Below, one piece after another: positions 45,101 to 56,638 of a stretch of DNA of 64,000 nt. Both the position numbers and the translations under genes were made by a program. Positions within the stretch are counted from its first letter, which is position 1, and each line of letters starts with the position of its first letter. Under the pieces are notes generated by a model. It did no database searches. It was given only the letters and a program-made list of their open reading frames with translations, and was not told the origin of the DNA. The stretch is from Acanthopleura granulata (taxonomy: Eukaryota > Mollusca > Polyplacophora > Chitonida > Chitonidae): NCBI GenBank assembly GCA_016165875.1, contig JABBOT010000003.1, positions 36,830,672-36,894,671 on the forward strand, in the 5' to 3' direction.

Positions 45101-47948
45101 GTGCATCTCTCCTTATGGTTACCAGTGACTCACGCTTTATAAAAAGAAACATTCATAGCGCCCATGTGATCGAGTTCGGGCGGCTAGGGCGTTCCCAGCT
45201 TACTTCGAACTCTGGACCATGATACTGCAATTAGTGTGATGATAGAAATTGATAGTGTATTTTCAGTATTTGTGTTATCAGTGTTACATTTCTCGCCGTG
45301 GTTACACAGTTAAAAGAAAACTTCATATAACCTTGAAATAAACCAACAAATCGTCACAGAAGCTTTTTTTACAAACAAAGAAATCGTCATATATCCTTGA
45401 TGTAAGCCAACAAATTATCATATGTTCTTGCAGACCACGGAACAGGCCAAAGATTTCCAGTCTGCAGTCCTTCAGCTCTCGTACACGGTGACAGAAGCCT
45501 CTGTGTATTACATCATAGGCGGGGTAAAGAAAGGGGAGGGAGCAGTGATAACGAAGGAGAGACTGGGGCCCCTGGATACTTGGTACATCGACACCACTGT
45601 CGGGAGGTGAGGGGCACACTCATGTACTCCATGTAGCTGTCGTTCTCTTAATTTGTTATTCCTTCGTAAGCAGCGGTTAGGTAATGTTTGTATTGTGAAA
45701 AAGTCGGTAAAAAAGACCATATACTGTAGCACATATGCTAGTGTATGATTGACGTAAAATTGGCATTACACCTTCCATCCACACACGCACCCACACAAAC
45801 ACACCTCCACACAGTCTACAATTGCAAGTGGGATGTATTTAAATTGGTAAAATTGTAGTGTTATACAGATAGCTGTGGAGAAACCGCACAAGAATGTCTG
45901 TTTTGACACCTAGATAGTAGTTGTTGGTAATGATTTTCATCATTTAAATCATGTACACTGCATCATGTATGTTTCAGATGGTACGTTTTGGAAACAAACT
46001 ACGACCATTGGCTTCCACCACCAACGAGCGACGATCGAAGGTAATCTGGGCACACATGTCCGTCTCCAGTGGCTTTCTTATGGTGTGCATAAGGTTTCAA
46101 ATAAATACCATCACATGGCACGTCAATAATTAAATAGTTTTTTGTTTTTAAAGTTTTGCATTTCTATTTCTTCCGTAGGGGCATAGAGATAACATTTCTG
46201 AAGTTAAGTTTGAGAGCCATATTATCTGAAGTGACTTATACACCACTGCAAGGATTTTCATGTTTGGTCATGGCCTGCTTTAAGTTTATGATATTTGTTT
46301 GGTTCTGTTTGGCATTATCAGAAAATGGAGCTGAAGCAATGTATAATCACGGCAGAAAAAACAGCAATACAAAAAGCTTGTTCTCTGGGATCACGGCAAG
46401 TCCTTGACCACACGGCTCCCACAGTTCAGGAATCTGGATAGTACTATGCATCAGGTGCTCAATACTACATGACAACTTCATATGGTTGCGGCACAGCAAC
46501 CGGAAAGTATCAGTAGGCCGCACAACACCCCATGATTATGGAACAGTATACCCTGCAGTTGCTGTGCGGTACTGTAAGGTTTAATATTTGATATCTTCTG
46601 GCTTTTGATTTCTTTATGGTATTCGATTTCAGAGACCCTGGCATTAATGCCATGAACGCTATGGGGAACAAAACTATCACGGTGAACTCACTGTTTAAAG
46701 TGTTGTCAACTCAACCAGTCTTCAACCCGTGAGTATATAAGATATACAAACACCCAGAGAATATCCAGACACAATGCCTCTTATTCATTTTACTGGGTAT
46801 ATAAAAGCCTGTTGACATTCCACATGTTTATCTCAAGGAAGGTCGAAACAGCTTTCGCCCCTGGGTTGGAGGTTCCATAAGTGTATATTGTGATCTCTCC
46901 AGATCTGGAATTGGATATGAATTAACTCAAGTACGTGTAGTAAGACACCAGCTGTTAGGATTCCAACTAAGCACCTTTCAACCTTTTATATGAAAGTATT
47001 CCGAGACTGTCTTTTTGGGCCTTGCTTTGCCACAGTGTCTGAAGATTGTTTTAGTTTCATTTATTTTCTAATAGTTAAATTTGTAGCTGTAGACAGATGA
47101 TGTAGTTGACGTAATAAAATCGTTTATAACTAAGTTACTGACTTCAGTCGATCTGATCTTAAACGGTGTTTAAGGGTTAGCTTGGCTGCGTGGGTGAAGA
47201 TTAATATTTTTACGAGCCTGAAGGGCGCGTGGAAATATTTATCTTTGAAACGAAATATCAGACCATATAGGCCCTAACCTCGCAACATGCTCGTGTAACG
47301 AATTTATCACAATGAAGAGTATTTCGGTTAACTTTTGTTGATATTTCTGCCAAAACACGCCACGTTTTTACGGAGGTTTTGCCACTGACTGAGCTACCAA
47401 CACCGATATCACGGCGCGAATAATACGTCCTTTCAGTCGACTGCTAGACAGTAATTTACTTCCTTTAAGTCGACTGCTAGACAGTAATTTTCCATCGGTT
47501 TGCTTCTTAGCTATCTCAGAAAGATGCTATGACAATTTTCTCTACATGTTGTTGTTGTTAAGTGCTGAATTATTAGAACTCTTCGGAAAATAGAGGCCAG
47601 AAAGGCCATTACTGACAACCGTTGCTGACTCGGTAGGGATACAGAAATAATATCACAGGCGCGAGACTCTATTGCTTGCATGTTTTGTGAATACTGTAGC
47701 CTATTCAAGGCGGTAGCCAATTTCTACTGGGAAAATGCATAATGTTCGGCAATAAAATTAATGACCTTTTGTTTGCTTCTAAAACGGCATTTTTCGGACA
47801 AGTGCAGTATTTTCACAGGTGTAATATTTGGCCTGCCCAATGACTTATGAGGTGTATTTTGTTTTGCAGAAAGACCACTTACTCTGTGGTTATGAGCGCT
47901 GGTCAGCCTAACTTGTTCACAGCCTGGGTTAGACACCTGCAACCCTGA
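39160..47948 (+). CDS. NAAA: N-acylethanolamine acid amidase-like lysosomal hydrolase (NAAA/acid ceramidase family), ten coding exons
   Basis: Exons: 39160-39332, 41450-41544, 42295-42364, 42821-42947, 43590-43680, 44536-44615, 45434-45606, 45978-46040, 46633-46728, 47870-47948 (stop TGA). All joins are in frame: 348 aa (human NAAA about 359). These Ntn hydrolases cleave fatty-acid amides in the lysosome after self-processing before a catalytic Cys. Residues 1-18 form a signal peptide. The nucleophile is C115 in FCTSIVAQD; R131 and D134 in HARNLDY and N277 in ETNYDHW match known NAAA catalytic positions. GEIRG precedes the processing region; YAGYVGL, DKGAWW, YYIIGG and VVMSAG favour NAAA over acid ceramidase (ASAH1), as I recall them. 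Exon 4 holds the catalytic motifs. Intron 2 has a weak donor (gttggt) and a purine-containing acceptor (ttgaag). Introns hold SINEs and hairpin repeats. Substrate preference (N-acylethanolamines or ceramide) cannot be read from sequence. Confidence 0.92.
39519..39656. repeat. Hairpin (MITE-like) repeat in NAAA intron 1, copy 1
   Basis: Edges 'ggccccagtttcatgaagcg' and 'cttcaagaaaccagaccc' are inverted; inner blocks 'gcacttggctaagtat' and 'cacttagctaagggc' also pair. A relative with the same termini lies at 39972-40088. Confidence 0.7.
39972..40088. repeat. Hairpin (MITE-like) repeat in NAAA intron 1, copy 2
   Basis: Termini 'ccggtttcatgaatcg' and 'gcgcttcatgaaaccag' are inverted repeats; inner 'taattagtgttaagtgcgct' pairs loosely with 'tacttagctaattgcgc'. 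Same family as 39519-39656. Confidence 0.7.
40160..40430 (-). mobile_element. Possible second SINE-like family, minus strand, NAAA intron 1
   Basis: Starts with 'ttatttatttgtttgtttat' (reverse of an AAAT tail), followed by 'actcaagggttttttttact', 'tggcgggaaaacc' and 'ggaaacccggcc'. Similar arrangements occur at 50405 and 53034. Weakly supported; no clear tRNA head. Confidence 0.4.
40970..41182 (+). mobile_element. SINE copy in NAAA intron 1
   Basis: 'tctctgacaaatgcgggcgc', 'tggcttcctctccggccgta', 'tgaatgaaatattcatgagt', 'ggcgtaaaacaccagtcaaa' and an AAAT tail. Degenerate head. Confidence 0.8.
43229..43496 (+). mobile_element. Full-length SINE in NAAA intron 4
   Basis: tRNA-like head 'gtagccgagggggttggcgc' plus B-box-like 'gagttcaagccc', body 'cggccgtaggtgggaatgtc', 'ccccacgataatgctgg', 'gtataagtgaaatattcttg' and tail 'aataaataaataaat'. 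It ends about 95 bp before NAAA exon 5. Antisense open frames here are artefacts. Confidence 0.9.
47357..47716. repeat. Dispersed repeat, copy 2 (NAAA intron 9)
   Basis: Collinear with 17-440 at the window start. It contains an internal 33-bp tandem duplication (47429-47461 and 47462-47494, 'agtcgactgctagacagtaa') that copy 1 lacks. Confidence 0.65.
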
Positions 47949-48319
47949 TGACGTTATCAGCCTAGCAGACACACCCCTGATTCCATGGATGTAATTTATA
48001 AACATCATTGATTGCATGGTATCAGGCAGCTATAGTTATCAGAGCGCCGATCATCTTATTCCTCATGCCATAATTTGCTGTTAGTCCACAACACACTAAT
48101 TAAAAGTATGTTTGGACCTAAAACTTCCAAATGCAATAAGGGAGTTTCGAGTTCGAACTTTTGTCGCTGAAGGTAGAAAGAGTCAGTGAGAACTTGAAAC
48201 TCCCATATCGTACAGCTCGAAGAGCATAGTGATCTTCTTTGACAAGGTGGGATTACTCGTAAATCAAAAGAGGTGATTCAACATCAAAACGACATTATTA
48301 TCATTAGTAGAGGTTACCA

Positions 48320-48779
48320 TTTCTTAATATAGCACAGGTTCTAGCGCTGAAAATTGGCTGAGACCTATCCAGGTTTCAAACCAAGGACCTCAGAGTTAGG
48401 CACCAAATCGCCAGCAATACATGTCAACCAACTAGACCACTCGACCACTCGATCAACCAGCCTTCTACAAAAGTAGAAGGTAGTTGACTGGTAGACTTTA
48501 CAGCGAACATGCATTACCCCTTCTAAATGACATCTACCAATCTGATATGTTCAGCTAAGAGAGCTGCGTCATTTCTGATCATCAGAGGGGTAATGCATGT
48601 TCACTGTAAAGTTTACCAGTCAGCTACCTTCTATTTTTGTAGAAGGCTGGTTGGTCGAGTGGTCTAGATGGTTGATATGTATTGTTGGCGATTTGGTGCC
48701 TGACTCTGAGGTCCTTGGTTCGAAACCCGGATAGGTCTCAGCCAATGTCAGCGCTAGAACCTGTGCTATATTAAGAAAG
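48320..48779. mobile_element. Large fold-back element, arms about 200 and 183 bp, with tRNA-like arms
   Basis: Left arm 48320-48520 and right arm 48597-48779 are inverted copies: 'ttcttaatatagcacaggtt' against 'aacctgtgctatattaagaa', and 'aacatgcattacccc' against 'ggggtaatgcatgtt'. The spacer is 76 bp. In the right arm (plus strand) 'tggtcgagtggtctagatgg' resembles an A box and 'ggttcgaaaccc' a B box about 60 bp later, so each arm is a tRNA-derived repeat. The arms also contain a small hairpin of 'ccttcta(c)' and 'tagaagg'. Confidence 0.85.
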
Positions 48780-48844
48780 TGTAATCTTTAATAACGATAA
48801 TACTGTTACTTAAATTCATTTTCTACATGACATCTACCAATCTG

Positions 48845-50404
48845 ATCCAAACGACATATTAAATACATGAAATGACAGATATGGATGTATCAAGAGGCAA
48901 ATTTGCCATTAAGTATAACATGGAACTTTCAGAATATTATAGGCTGAAAGACCACTGCACACAAAAGGACTCACCAAATAGAAAAAATAAAAGAGAAAAC
49001 AAGACTGGAGTTGAAGAAGAGTAAAAAACAGAAGTAGCTGTTCTCTATGCGTCCGTGTGTTAAATGTCCCTTACGTTTGCCTATATACAGAACACATGAC
49101 ATATACAGTTAATAACCAGATTTTTCATGGGGCTATATTGATATGAAAATATATTGGTTGAAAAATTGACTTGTGATCCCAAATAAGTCCCACAGTAGGG
49201 CACAGGTCATTGTCCATTGTGACTTCTGGCATGTACCTGCTTATTATCGAGTTGTTCAGCCCAGGTGCCAAGCGATACCGAAACAGCCAGCTATTAACAG
49301 GTTTCTGTTTGCCCATCCGGTTGTCTGGAACAGCGAATTGCTGCTTTACTAAATTCACTTTTAAACCTCAACATGAAGAATGCAACTTGGATATATTGCA
49401 GCCAAGAAACTCACTTATTTGTGAAGTCCAAGTCTCAAATGATATTAACTGCATATCCCCGCTGTCTTTAAGGCCAATATGACATGCACTTCGTCGCCAT
49501 CGGTTACCAGAAATATGAAAGCCTTTTTGTTCAAGCATTATACAGTCATAAACTTATTATCACTATTGTACATATGTTATTGAAAAAGGTTTCACATTAT
49601 GATGTGCTTATTCTGTTCTATGCAAGTACAAAGCAACTGTGATATTTTGTCCAAGCATGCAATACGCCCATACACACTGTTCAGCATAATGCAAATCTGT
49701 GCTAATTTATACTGATGTGTGTTGAAATGGACAACAAACTACCTTTATTTTATAATTCTTTAGAAATCTAAGCGAATGGTAGTGATGAGAGCATTTTCTA
49801 TATATGTATTTGTTACCGGTGTATATATTTTTGACGTTTGGGAGATGCGAGGTTATATACGCTGTCAACCATTTGTCCGTGTTTGTCCATATTTGTCAAT
49901 AAAAAAATTGATTTTTTTGCATTGTACATGTATGGCGTGGGTCGTAATTTTATGACATGTTATACTGTAGAAAAGAGCTCAAATGTCACACAGAATCCCT
50001 GAACCAGACATGCACATTCTAGATTGGTGTACCGTTCTGCTAGATCGACTAGTTCAGAATGCTGCCATTCCTTTTGCCTGAGGTAGAAAGGGCGTATGCC
50101 TTGTCCAGGCGCAACGTGCTACTCTGTTCAAATGTTCTGACTATTTCATGTTGTTTTGTACTCCAATTGAGATTTTAGTGACACTATCTTGAAGATATAT
50201 CGAGATTCATGCGAATGTATTGTGCATAATATTTCCATCTTGAAATGCTGGATACCGACGCGATCATGCATAACAAGCCGTTTTCTCGTGTGGCCATCAG
50301 TGTACGCTTGGTTTGTTTTAGAAAATGGATCAGATGGTTAACTGGAATATATTATACGCACGGCCAAAGTTTTCAGTATGTTCGCCCTTCTGTTTCCCTA
50401 TTTG
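48845..50404. other. Intergenic, nothing recognised
   Basis: AT-rich DNA between the fold-back element and the next SINE-like fragments; no supported gene. Confidence 0.45.
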
Positions 50405-50515
50405 AATTATTTATTTATTTGACTATGGCTTAACCAAGAATTTTTCGCTTATACTATGGCGGTGGAGTAAACAAGAATTTTGGCACAATTTCACCGTTGA
50501 GGGTTTCTAGTATGT
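50405..50515 (-). mobile_element. Fragment of possible second SINE-like family, minus strand
   Basis: 'ttatttatttatttgac' then 'aagaatttttcgcttatac', 'tatggcggtgga' and 'aacaagaattttggc', resembling 53034 and 40160. Short and low-confidence. Confidence 0.4.
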
Positions 50516-51003
50516 ATAGCTTTCACACCTGACGTACACACGTGCACCATATTGGTGCAAGACAAGTGATTTTCAACGAACATTAGAATGAGCCATAACA
50601 GCATGGTTCAGTGTAAATAACTCTTTTCAAAGTTCTGCACATATTTTGTCAACAGACCAGAATTTCCGATTTCTTTAACAAAAAGCTCAACGCTTTCAAT
50701 CAATACATTCCATACATCTCCGAACACCATGGATGTTGGAAAATGCTTCCTTTAGCCGCAGTTTCCATGCTATCGGAAGTATACCAACCAACTCGCCAGG
50801 TGATACGTGTTTATAGTTATTGTATTTCAATGTTGGCTTCGCATGCATTATACACCTTTCGTTATGTAATATCACACTCGTATAACTTAAATAAATCCGT
50901 TTACTACAAGCATGCATAAAATCTCTTAACGGTAAGAAATAGAAAGAAGACATTTTCTATATTTCTGCATGTAGTACAACTCATATGACCAGTACTCTTC
51001 CGG

Positions 51004-51275
51004 GGCCCTCCGTGGCTCGGTCGGTTAGCGCGCTATCGCAGCGCAATGACCCGAAGCCTCCCATCAATGCGGTCGCTGTTAGTTCAAGTTCAGCTCAGGC
51101 TGGCGTCCTCTCCGGCCGTACGTGGGAAGGTCTGCCAGCAACCTGCGGATGGTCGTGGGTTTCACCCGGGCTCTGTCCGGTTTCCTCCCACCATAATGCT
51201 GGCCGCTGTCGTACAAGTGAAATACTCTTGAGTACGGCGTAAAACACCAATCAAATAAATAAATAAATAAATAAA
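51004..51275 (+). mobile_element. Most intact SINE copy, flanked by a 9-bp target-site duplication
   Basis: Complete tRNA-like head with A-box-like 'tggctcggtcggttagcgcg' and B-box-like 'agttcaagttc', full body ('gccgtacgtgggaaggtctg', 'tcccaccataatgctgg') and (AAAT)n tail. 'accagtact' occurs at 50988-50996 and again at 51275-51283, a plausible target-site duplication. This is the best reference copy in the window. Confidence 0.95.
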
Positions 51276-51283
51276 CCAGTACT

Positions 51284-51997
51284 GTTTCACAGCAAGTTTC
51301 AACCGTACTGGTACCGACACGCGTTAAGTGGCTTCACAATAGTGTGCACTTACAAGCAGTTGCTGCAGAAGTCTGCACGGAGTCACACAGTGCTATGCGT
51401 GGAACTGTGAGGGGACCTCTTGTCAGACATGTAGACAGAGAACATTTGTGTCTGTAACGTTCTGGAATTTACCTGCAGAATCCAATTTGTAGATACATGA
51501 AACAGCCGCTGTAGTCAGCTGTCACTTGTTACCCTTTGCAGGAACATTCCCAAGACAACTCTGAAAACCATGCATTACCGATTTTATATTTGTATTACTT
51601 ATTGACACAATGTACTTTACCAGCATAGAAAATACTATGACATGAACACCAACGTGTTCTGGGCAGATAATAATATTCTTGTGTCCCGTTTGAGGCAGCC
51701 TGCCTGCCTACCACAGACACCAGGATTGAGCTCGCGGGATAATATCTTGCTATATAGTCAGCTGATCAGAGGCCAATTAAACATGGGTTTGTGCTATTCT
51801 CCTACTCACAAGGCCCATGGCAAAATGATCTGTGTCCTTGCCAAATCTTTGGTAACGAGCACAGTGTCTTCTGTAAGAACCTGGAATTTCTTTGGCAACC
51901 TTAGTACTGAACAAAACCAAGCACAACATACACACTCCAGGTGTTCTGGTATAGGCAGTTAATGTACACAGATCAGGTCAAAGACATCAGTCCACTT
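51284..51997. other. 3' flank of DRC12
   Basis: Probably carries the 3' UTR of the minus-strand gene. No other gene supported; a plus-strand open frame at about 51642-51962 has no recognisable similarity. Confidence 0.45.
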
Positions 51998-54900
51998 TCA
52001 TATGTCCAAGGGGTTTAGACCAAACTCCAGCAGCACCTGTTTGTTTTTGGACTGGATCATGTTAGAACTCTGCTCCCAGCTGACCATGGCCAAATCCAAC
52101 TTCTCCAAGAGGCTGTTTAGGGCATCCTAATCAAAGAAAGACATGATGCACTCACAAATATACCACAATACATTTACCTAATACCTTGATTGAATTATAT
52201 CTTGAATTTTTAGTTGGAACATGCAGCTGTGTATCAAGTCGCTGTATATCTGTCGGTCAGTTAAAGTGTGCCATCATCATGGTTATGGAATGTGTCATAA
52301 CAGCCAATGTGCCACAACAGCCACAATAAGGTAATGTGAATCCTATGCAACATGCTCTAGGTGAAATGGTTTATAATGATCTGATGACGCATCAACACAT
52401 TCTCATGCCAGATAAAGGGTCTTAACTAGAACTGAAATTATTATAATTTCACTGCTTTACAGGTACAGGTGTATACGACTAGCCTTGATTCTCATTGTTA
52501 CAGTGTAGTGTGCATTTTGATGCTAGATTGTAATGATGAATATTAATATCAGAATCATATTATCCCTTTCACATAATTTACATTATACCGTGTCAACTTA
52601 CATGAAGCACCCCTTCATACGACCGTTCCATCTGACTAATCCTTAGGTTGAGCGCTGTAACCTGCTCATCCTTCTCCTTCTGGATCTTGTCACGATCTTC
52701 TCTTGTTGTTTTCAGGTCGGATTCAGTCTCAGCTGTGAGAATACAGAGTATATCACATAAGTGGTAAAAAACAACTGGTACATGAATTTACTGCATATGA
52801 CAGCACAAAAATGTTTACACTAGACATTAAAATTGTCAAGGGAAAAAAAAGAGAGCTCGTTCAGACGTTTCAGTTTAAGTCACATCTCATTATATGCATA
52901 TGTGACTACTGACCACAACAAAGTCAAACTTCTCATCACAAAAATCCATCCTCTGACTAACAAGTACAAGTTCTTGTACATGCAGATTTCTACCCATGTA
53001 TAATAGCATTGTAAGGCTGTCAGTTGAGATTTATTCATTTATTTAATTGTACACGTAATTCAAATTCACACAAAAGAATTTTTCACTTTTAGATGGCAGT
53101 CAGTTTTACAGGTGGAAAGAAAAACTTGCCAATTTGAAAACCACTGACCATTAGCAAATTATTGATGAACTTTTCCTTGCATGCCACACTGGTGTCTTCA
53201 ACAATGTCAGTGAGCTTTACAGTGTGCCAATTCCCATTTATTTATTTGGTTGCTTCGTTGACATTATACACAATACACAACATGTTCCCTGCTTGTGATA
53301 TGTAGATAAACTGTGTCAAGAACAGAGGAAACCAAATTAAAGCTTGAGAACACTGTACCACTGCACATCACTAGGTGCTTGATCAGTGCCCAAACGTAAG
53401 GCCTACAGAACACGACACAGGCTGGATTTGTGAAGGTCACAGCATTGACAAGGACCCAATGATCTGAATCATGCCACTCTAGACCTTCTTGGACACCTAG
53501 GAATCCATTTTTCTTCAGGGATAGGAGGTGGGCGGATGGGGATAGAGTGAATGTGTGCATGCAGAAGTATACATGAATGACTGACACACAGGACAATTTC
53601 TATTAAACTTTATCTGCTTTCATTCTGCTGTGTATATGTATGTGTGCTTGGGTTTAACATTGTGGTCAACAGTTTTTCAGTTATATATTACCAGGGTCCT
53701 TAGAATGTATATATACTGTGCCTTCTTGTGGCAGGACAAGTCAATGCCCAACTCATGCTTACCACACCATACAGGACACCCTACCCAGTCACATTATACT
53801 GACACCGGGCTGACCAGTCCTGTTTCCCTGCTCTAACGTCTCAGTGCAGAGCACCAAGCCAGGCAGCAACAAGTGCCAGTATATGATATGACCCGACTCA
53901 GGTTTGATTCTGATTATCCCAACTCCGAGGCAGATATTCTAACTTCTGCGTCATTGAGCCTGTCAATCTGGATCTAAACTGCCGTACCTAATCTTTGCCT
54001 GGTCCTAGTGAGTTCTGCCTCCAGATGATGAATCCTCAGGCCCATCTCTGTCTGCATGGTTTTATACTGCCGTGTCATATCTGTCAACACACAGTTTAAT
54101 GGCACGTGTACATGTACATACAAATGACCTGCAGTTACTGAATACATTTACGTAAAATGAACAGCATATTCAACTAAATGTTCCATTTTAAGGTGTACTG
54201 TATTTGCTCTAAAAATTTGTCCCCAAGCGTAAAAAATCAGATCATTTCTTTGTAATGCATCAAGAAAGAATTCTTGTTTTACATGTACTCAATTCTATCA
54301 TTATTTTAAGATACTGTAAATTGACGCTTTAAAATTTTACACTCCATATACACATTCAGGTAATGTTATGAACCACTCTCTTTAGTATGTAATTAAAGCA
54401 CGAGATTACAGCAAACCTGAATGATGTCTGATATTAAAAAAGACTTTTTACTGTGGTGAGCAATTAACAGCTCTCCTGAACTCCATCTTAGAGAAACACA
54501 CAGGTTAAGAAAGTGTGAGAAATTACCACCCATGGCAGGGTATAATACCTGAACAGTATGAACACCTGGCACCATTTTCATCATTACAGAATTTTGTTTT
54601 TACTCACCTGCATTGACCATCTTCTGATCTGCCTTTTGGACGTCCAGTTCCTCCTCAGCCTGCTGCATCTTTTCTCTGTAGTCCACTGTAGCTGACTTAG
54701 CACGCCTGGCATACTGCTTCCTTACCGCTAAAGGGCAAAGATTGAATCATGTACAAAATCAACAATCACGATTCTGTACAGAAAAGACCTGACTAATGTG
54801 TTGTATTTTTGTTGTAAATGGATTGCCAGTTTGGGGAAGTCTAAATTCTGTCTATAGTTTTGGCAGTGAACATATTCATGTATACACATCACTACTACTG

Positions 54901-55535
54901 GTACTTTTGGCAATAGTATTTGTCTGCTCAGAGAGACTATTATAGTGATCAGTTTTATTTAACCATACCTAAGTGATCCTTGAGAGCTTCAATCTCATCC
55001 ATAGTTTTCTTGTACTTGTCTTCCAGTTCAAGTTCTGCATCTGGGGTCAACGGGGAGAAAAGTAACAGTCAATGAGTTCGGTTATATATATTACATGTAT
55101 TAACCATGCGTTGCTATAAAGTTATTCAGACAGAGAAGTTCATTGTAGGCCATGGCCTGTACTGAGTACGATGTCGCACGTGTGTAGATGGAATCGGCTA
55201 GTGTAACATCTGCATGTATAGCTCAGCGTCACGGCATCATTTAGCTAGACAGAATTGCCAATTGGCCTTTTTGATCAGTTAGAGCACGTAGTTTCATACT
55301 GAATATGTGAACAAAATAAATTAACAAATTCAGGAAATGCTGTCCAGAAAATGGGCGCAATAAACTAAAGTCATATATGCTTGATTTTGTATACAAACCT
55401 CTACGTTCACACTGTAAGTAAATGTAATTACTCGAACGACATAACAATTAACAATATGTCTGCCTTTTGGACAGTCTTACCATTCTTCTTCTTTTTCTTC
55501 TTCCCTTTCTTTCCTTTGGCTTTCTTTGGTGGCAT
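51998..55535 (-). CDS. DRC12: Dynein regulatory complex protein 12 (CCDC153), six coding exons
   Basis: Exons in transcript order: 55535-55481, 55040-54969, 54727-54608, 54080-53988, 52732-52602, 52126-51998 (stop TGA). All splice sites are GT-AG and in phase; 199 aa (human about 210). It is a coiled-coil component of the nexin-dynein regulatory complex of motile cilia and flagella. The N-terminus is MPPKKAKGKK followed by a poly-lysine run, as in CCDC153; then a long heptad-like coiled coil. Characteristic blocks are DMTRQYKTMQTEM (near human EMSRQCHALQEDM) and QMERSYEGVLHDALNSLLEKL (written here in parts: ERSYEGVLHDALN, SLLEKL), then SWEQ and a short EFGLNPLDI end resembling human QFGLTP. 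The start is the first ATG of the exon. It is transcribed away from the GT32 gene. Expression in ciliated cells and sperm is expected from family knowledge. Confidence 0.92.
53034..53200 (-). mobile_element. Fragment of possible second SINE-like family in DRC12 intron 4
   Basis: 'ttcatttatttaattg' then 'aagaatttttcacttttaga', 'tggcagtcag' and 'ggtggaaagaaaaacttgcc'. It resembles the fragments at 40160 and 50405 and the 3' end of the main SINE in reverse orientation. Confidence 0.45.
53694..53845 (+). repeat. Dispersed repeat family B, copy 2 (DRC12 intron 4)
   Basis: Near-identical core to 26934-26985: 'acccagtcacattatactga' then 'ccgggctgaccagtcctg'. Position is intronic and antisense to DRC12. 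Confidence 0.8.
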
Positions 55536-56638
55536 CTTGTCTACAGAAGATATTCGAAAAAGGCAGAATCAAGCAAAATTCAGCGAGAAACACGCTTTCG
55601 TTTGCCTAAGTCTCCGTTGCTAGTAACGCTAATTGGCCCGGAAGGTAGACATTCGTCGTATTTCATTGGTTAAAAATAGAGCTGGACACACTCGTACATT
55701 TAAGCTATAGTGGAATGTCATACCGAAGATGAGAGATGTTATAATCGTATAAAAATGATGAACGCGCTTAGAGAAAGCCCCCTTTGGGTAAATATTGCTA
55801 AGCGTTTGCGTTAAGGGATTACACTGAAAGTTGCACCTATATGTTTCAGAACGCTTAACCGTATTTGTTACCATTATGACAGACACAAGATTTTTTTTTT
55901 GTACCGAGTAGAACAACAACAACATTGTCTTACACTGACATTGACACAAAGCCCTGATTTGGAGTACTGTATGGATTTGACTGATACAAATTGAATGAAA
56001 AATGAACGATTGATTCAGTGTGATATATACAGAATGCTTCAGTGGTAATAAATCATGATTGATACATGTAGTGGAGAATGAGCTTTACATGTCCGTTATT
56101 CATTTTTCCTCCCCATTTGATTAAGCATGTATTTAGATATGTATTCTACCATAGTTTATGAAGTTCAATTTTATTAACAAATAGAGTTGAGTTATTTAAG
56201 AATTAAGAACTTCTTTAAGAGTTCAAGAATTTATGTTGCAACTATTGTAAGCTTATTGTTGATTGTTTGAAAGAGGTAATTGTGCCTGTGTAATTTTTTC
56301 ATTTTAGTTGGAGGAAATGGACGGCGCTGGAGGCATTATGGAACAGCTTACAGTTTCAGCTTAAACTGAGCGAGGCAGCCACACGTATGAACCAATGGCA
56401 GTATTGGGACTGTTAGAGAATATTGTTACTAGAAATTAGTAAATGAATTCTTGATGTGCTTGAGTGGATATTTTTTTTAATATAAATGCAGCTTCTGCAC
56501 CAGTATTTTAAACTTCAGTTTCTGTCACTAGTTTAGAATTACATATTATATGCTTTTTTTGCGTTTACATCCAAGTATTCGTATATTATGCTCCGATATA
56601 TGCTGTGATTCAAATTTTAAGGCTTGATACCTAGCACA
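55536..56638. promoter_or_regulatory. Intergenic region between divergent DRC12 and GT32 genes
   Basis: 1.1 kb separates the two start codons, so it should hold both promoters. An acceptor-like 'cattttag' at about 56300 may start an exon carrying GT32 5' UTR, with a short upstream ATG at about 56319. No TATA box is evident. Confidence 0.45.

Noticed and set aside
50985..51242. 85-codon frame on the plus strand
   Set aside because: It is the SINE at 51004-51275.
51642..51962. 106-codon plus-strand frame downstream of DRC12
   Set aside because: No similarity recognised and it lies in the probable 3' region of the opposite-strand gene; kept only as flank.
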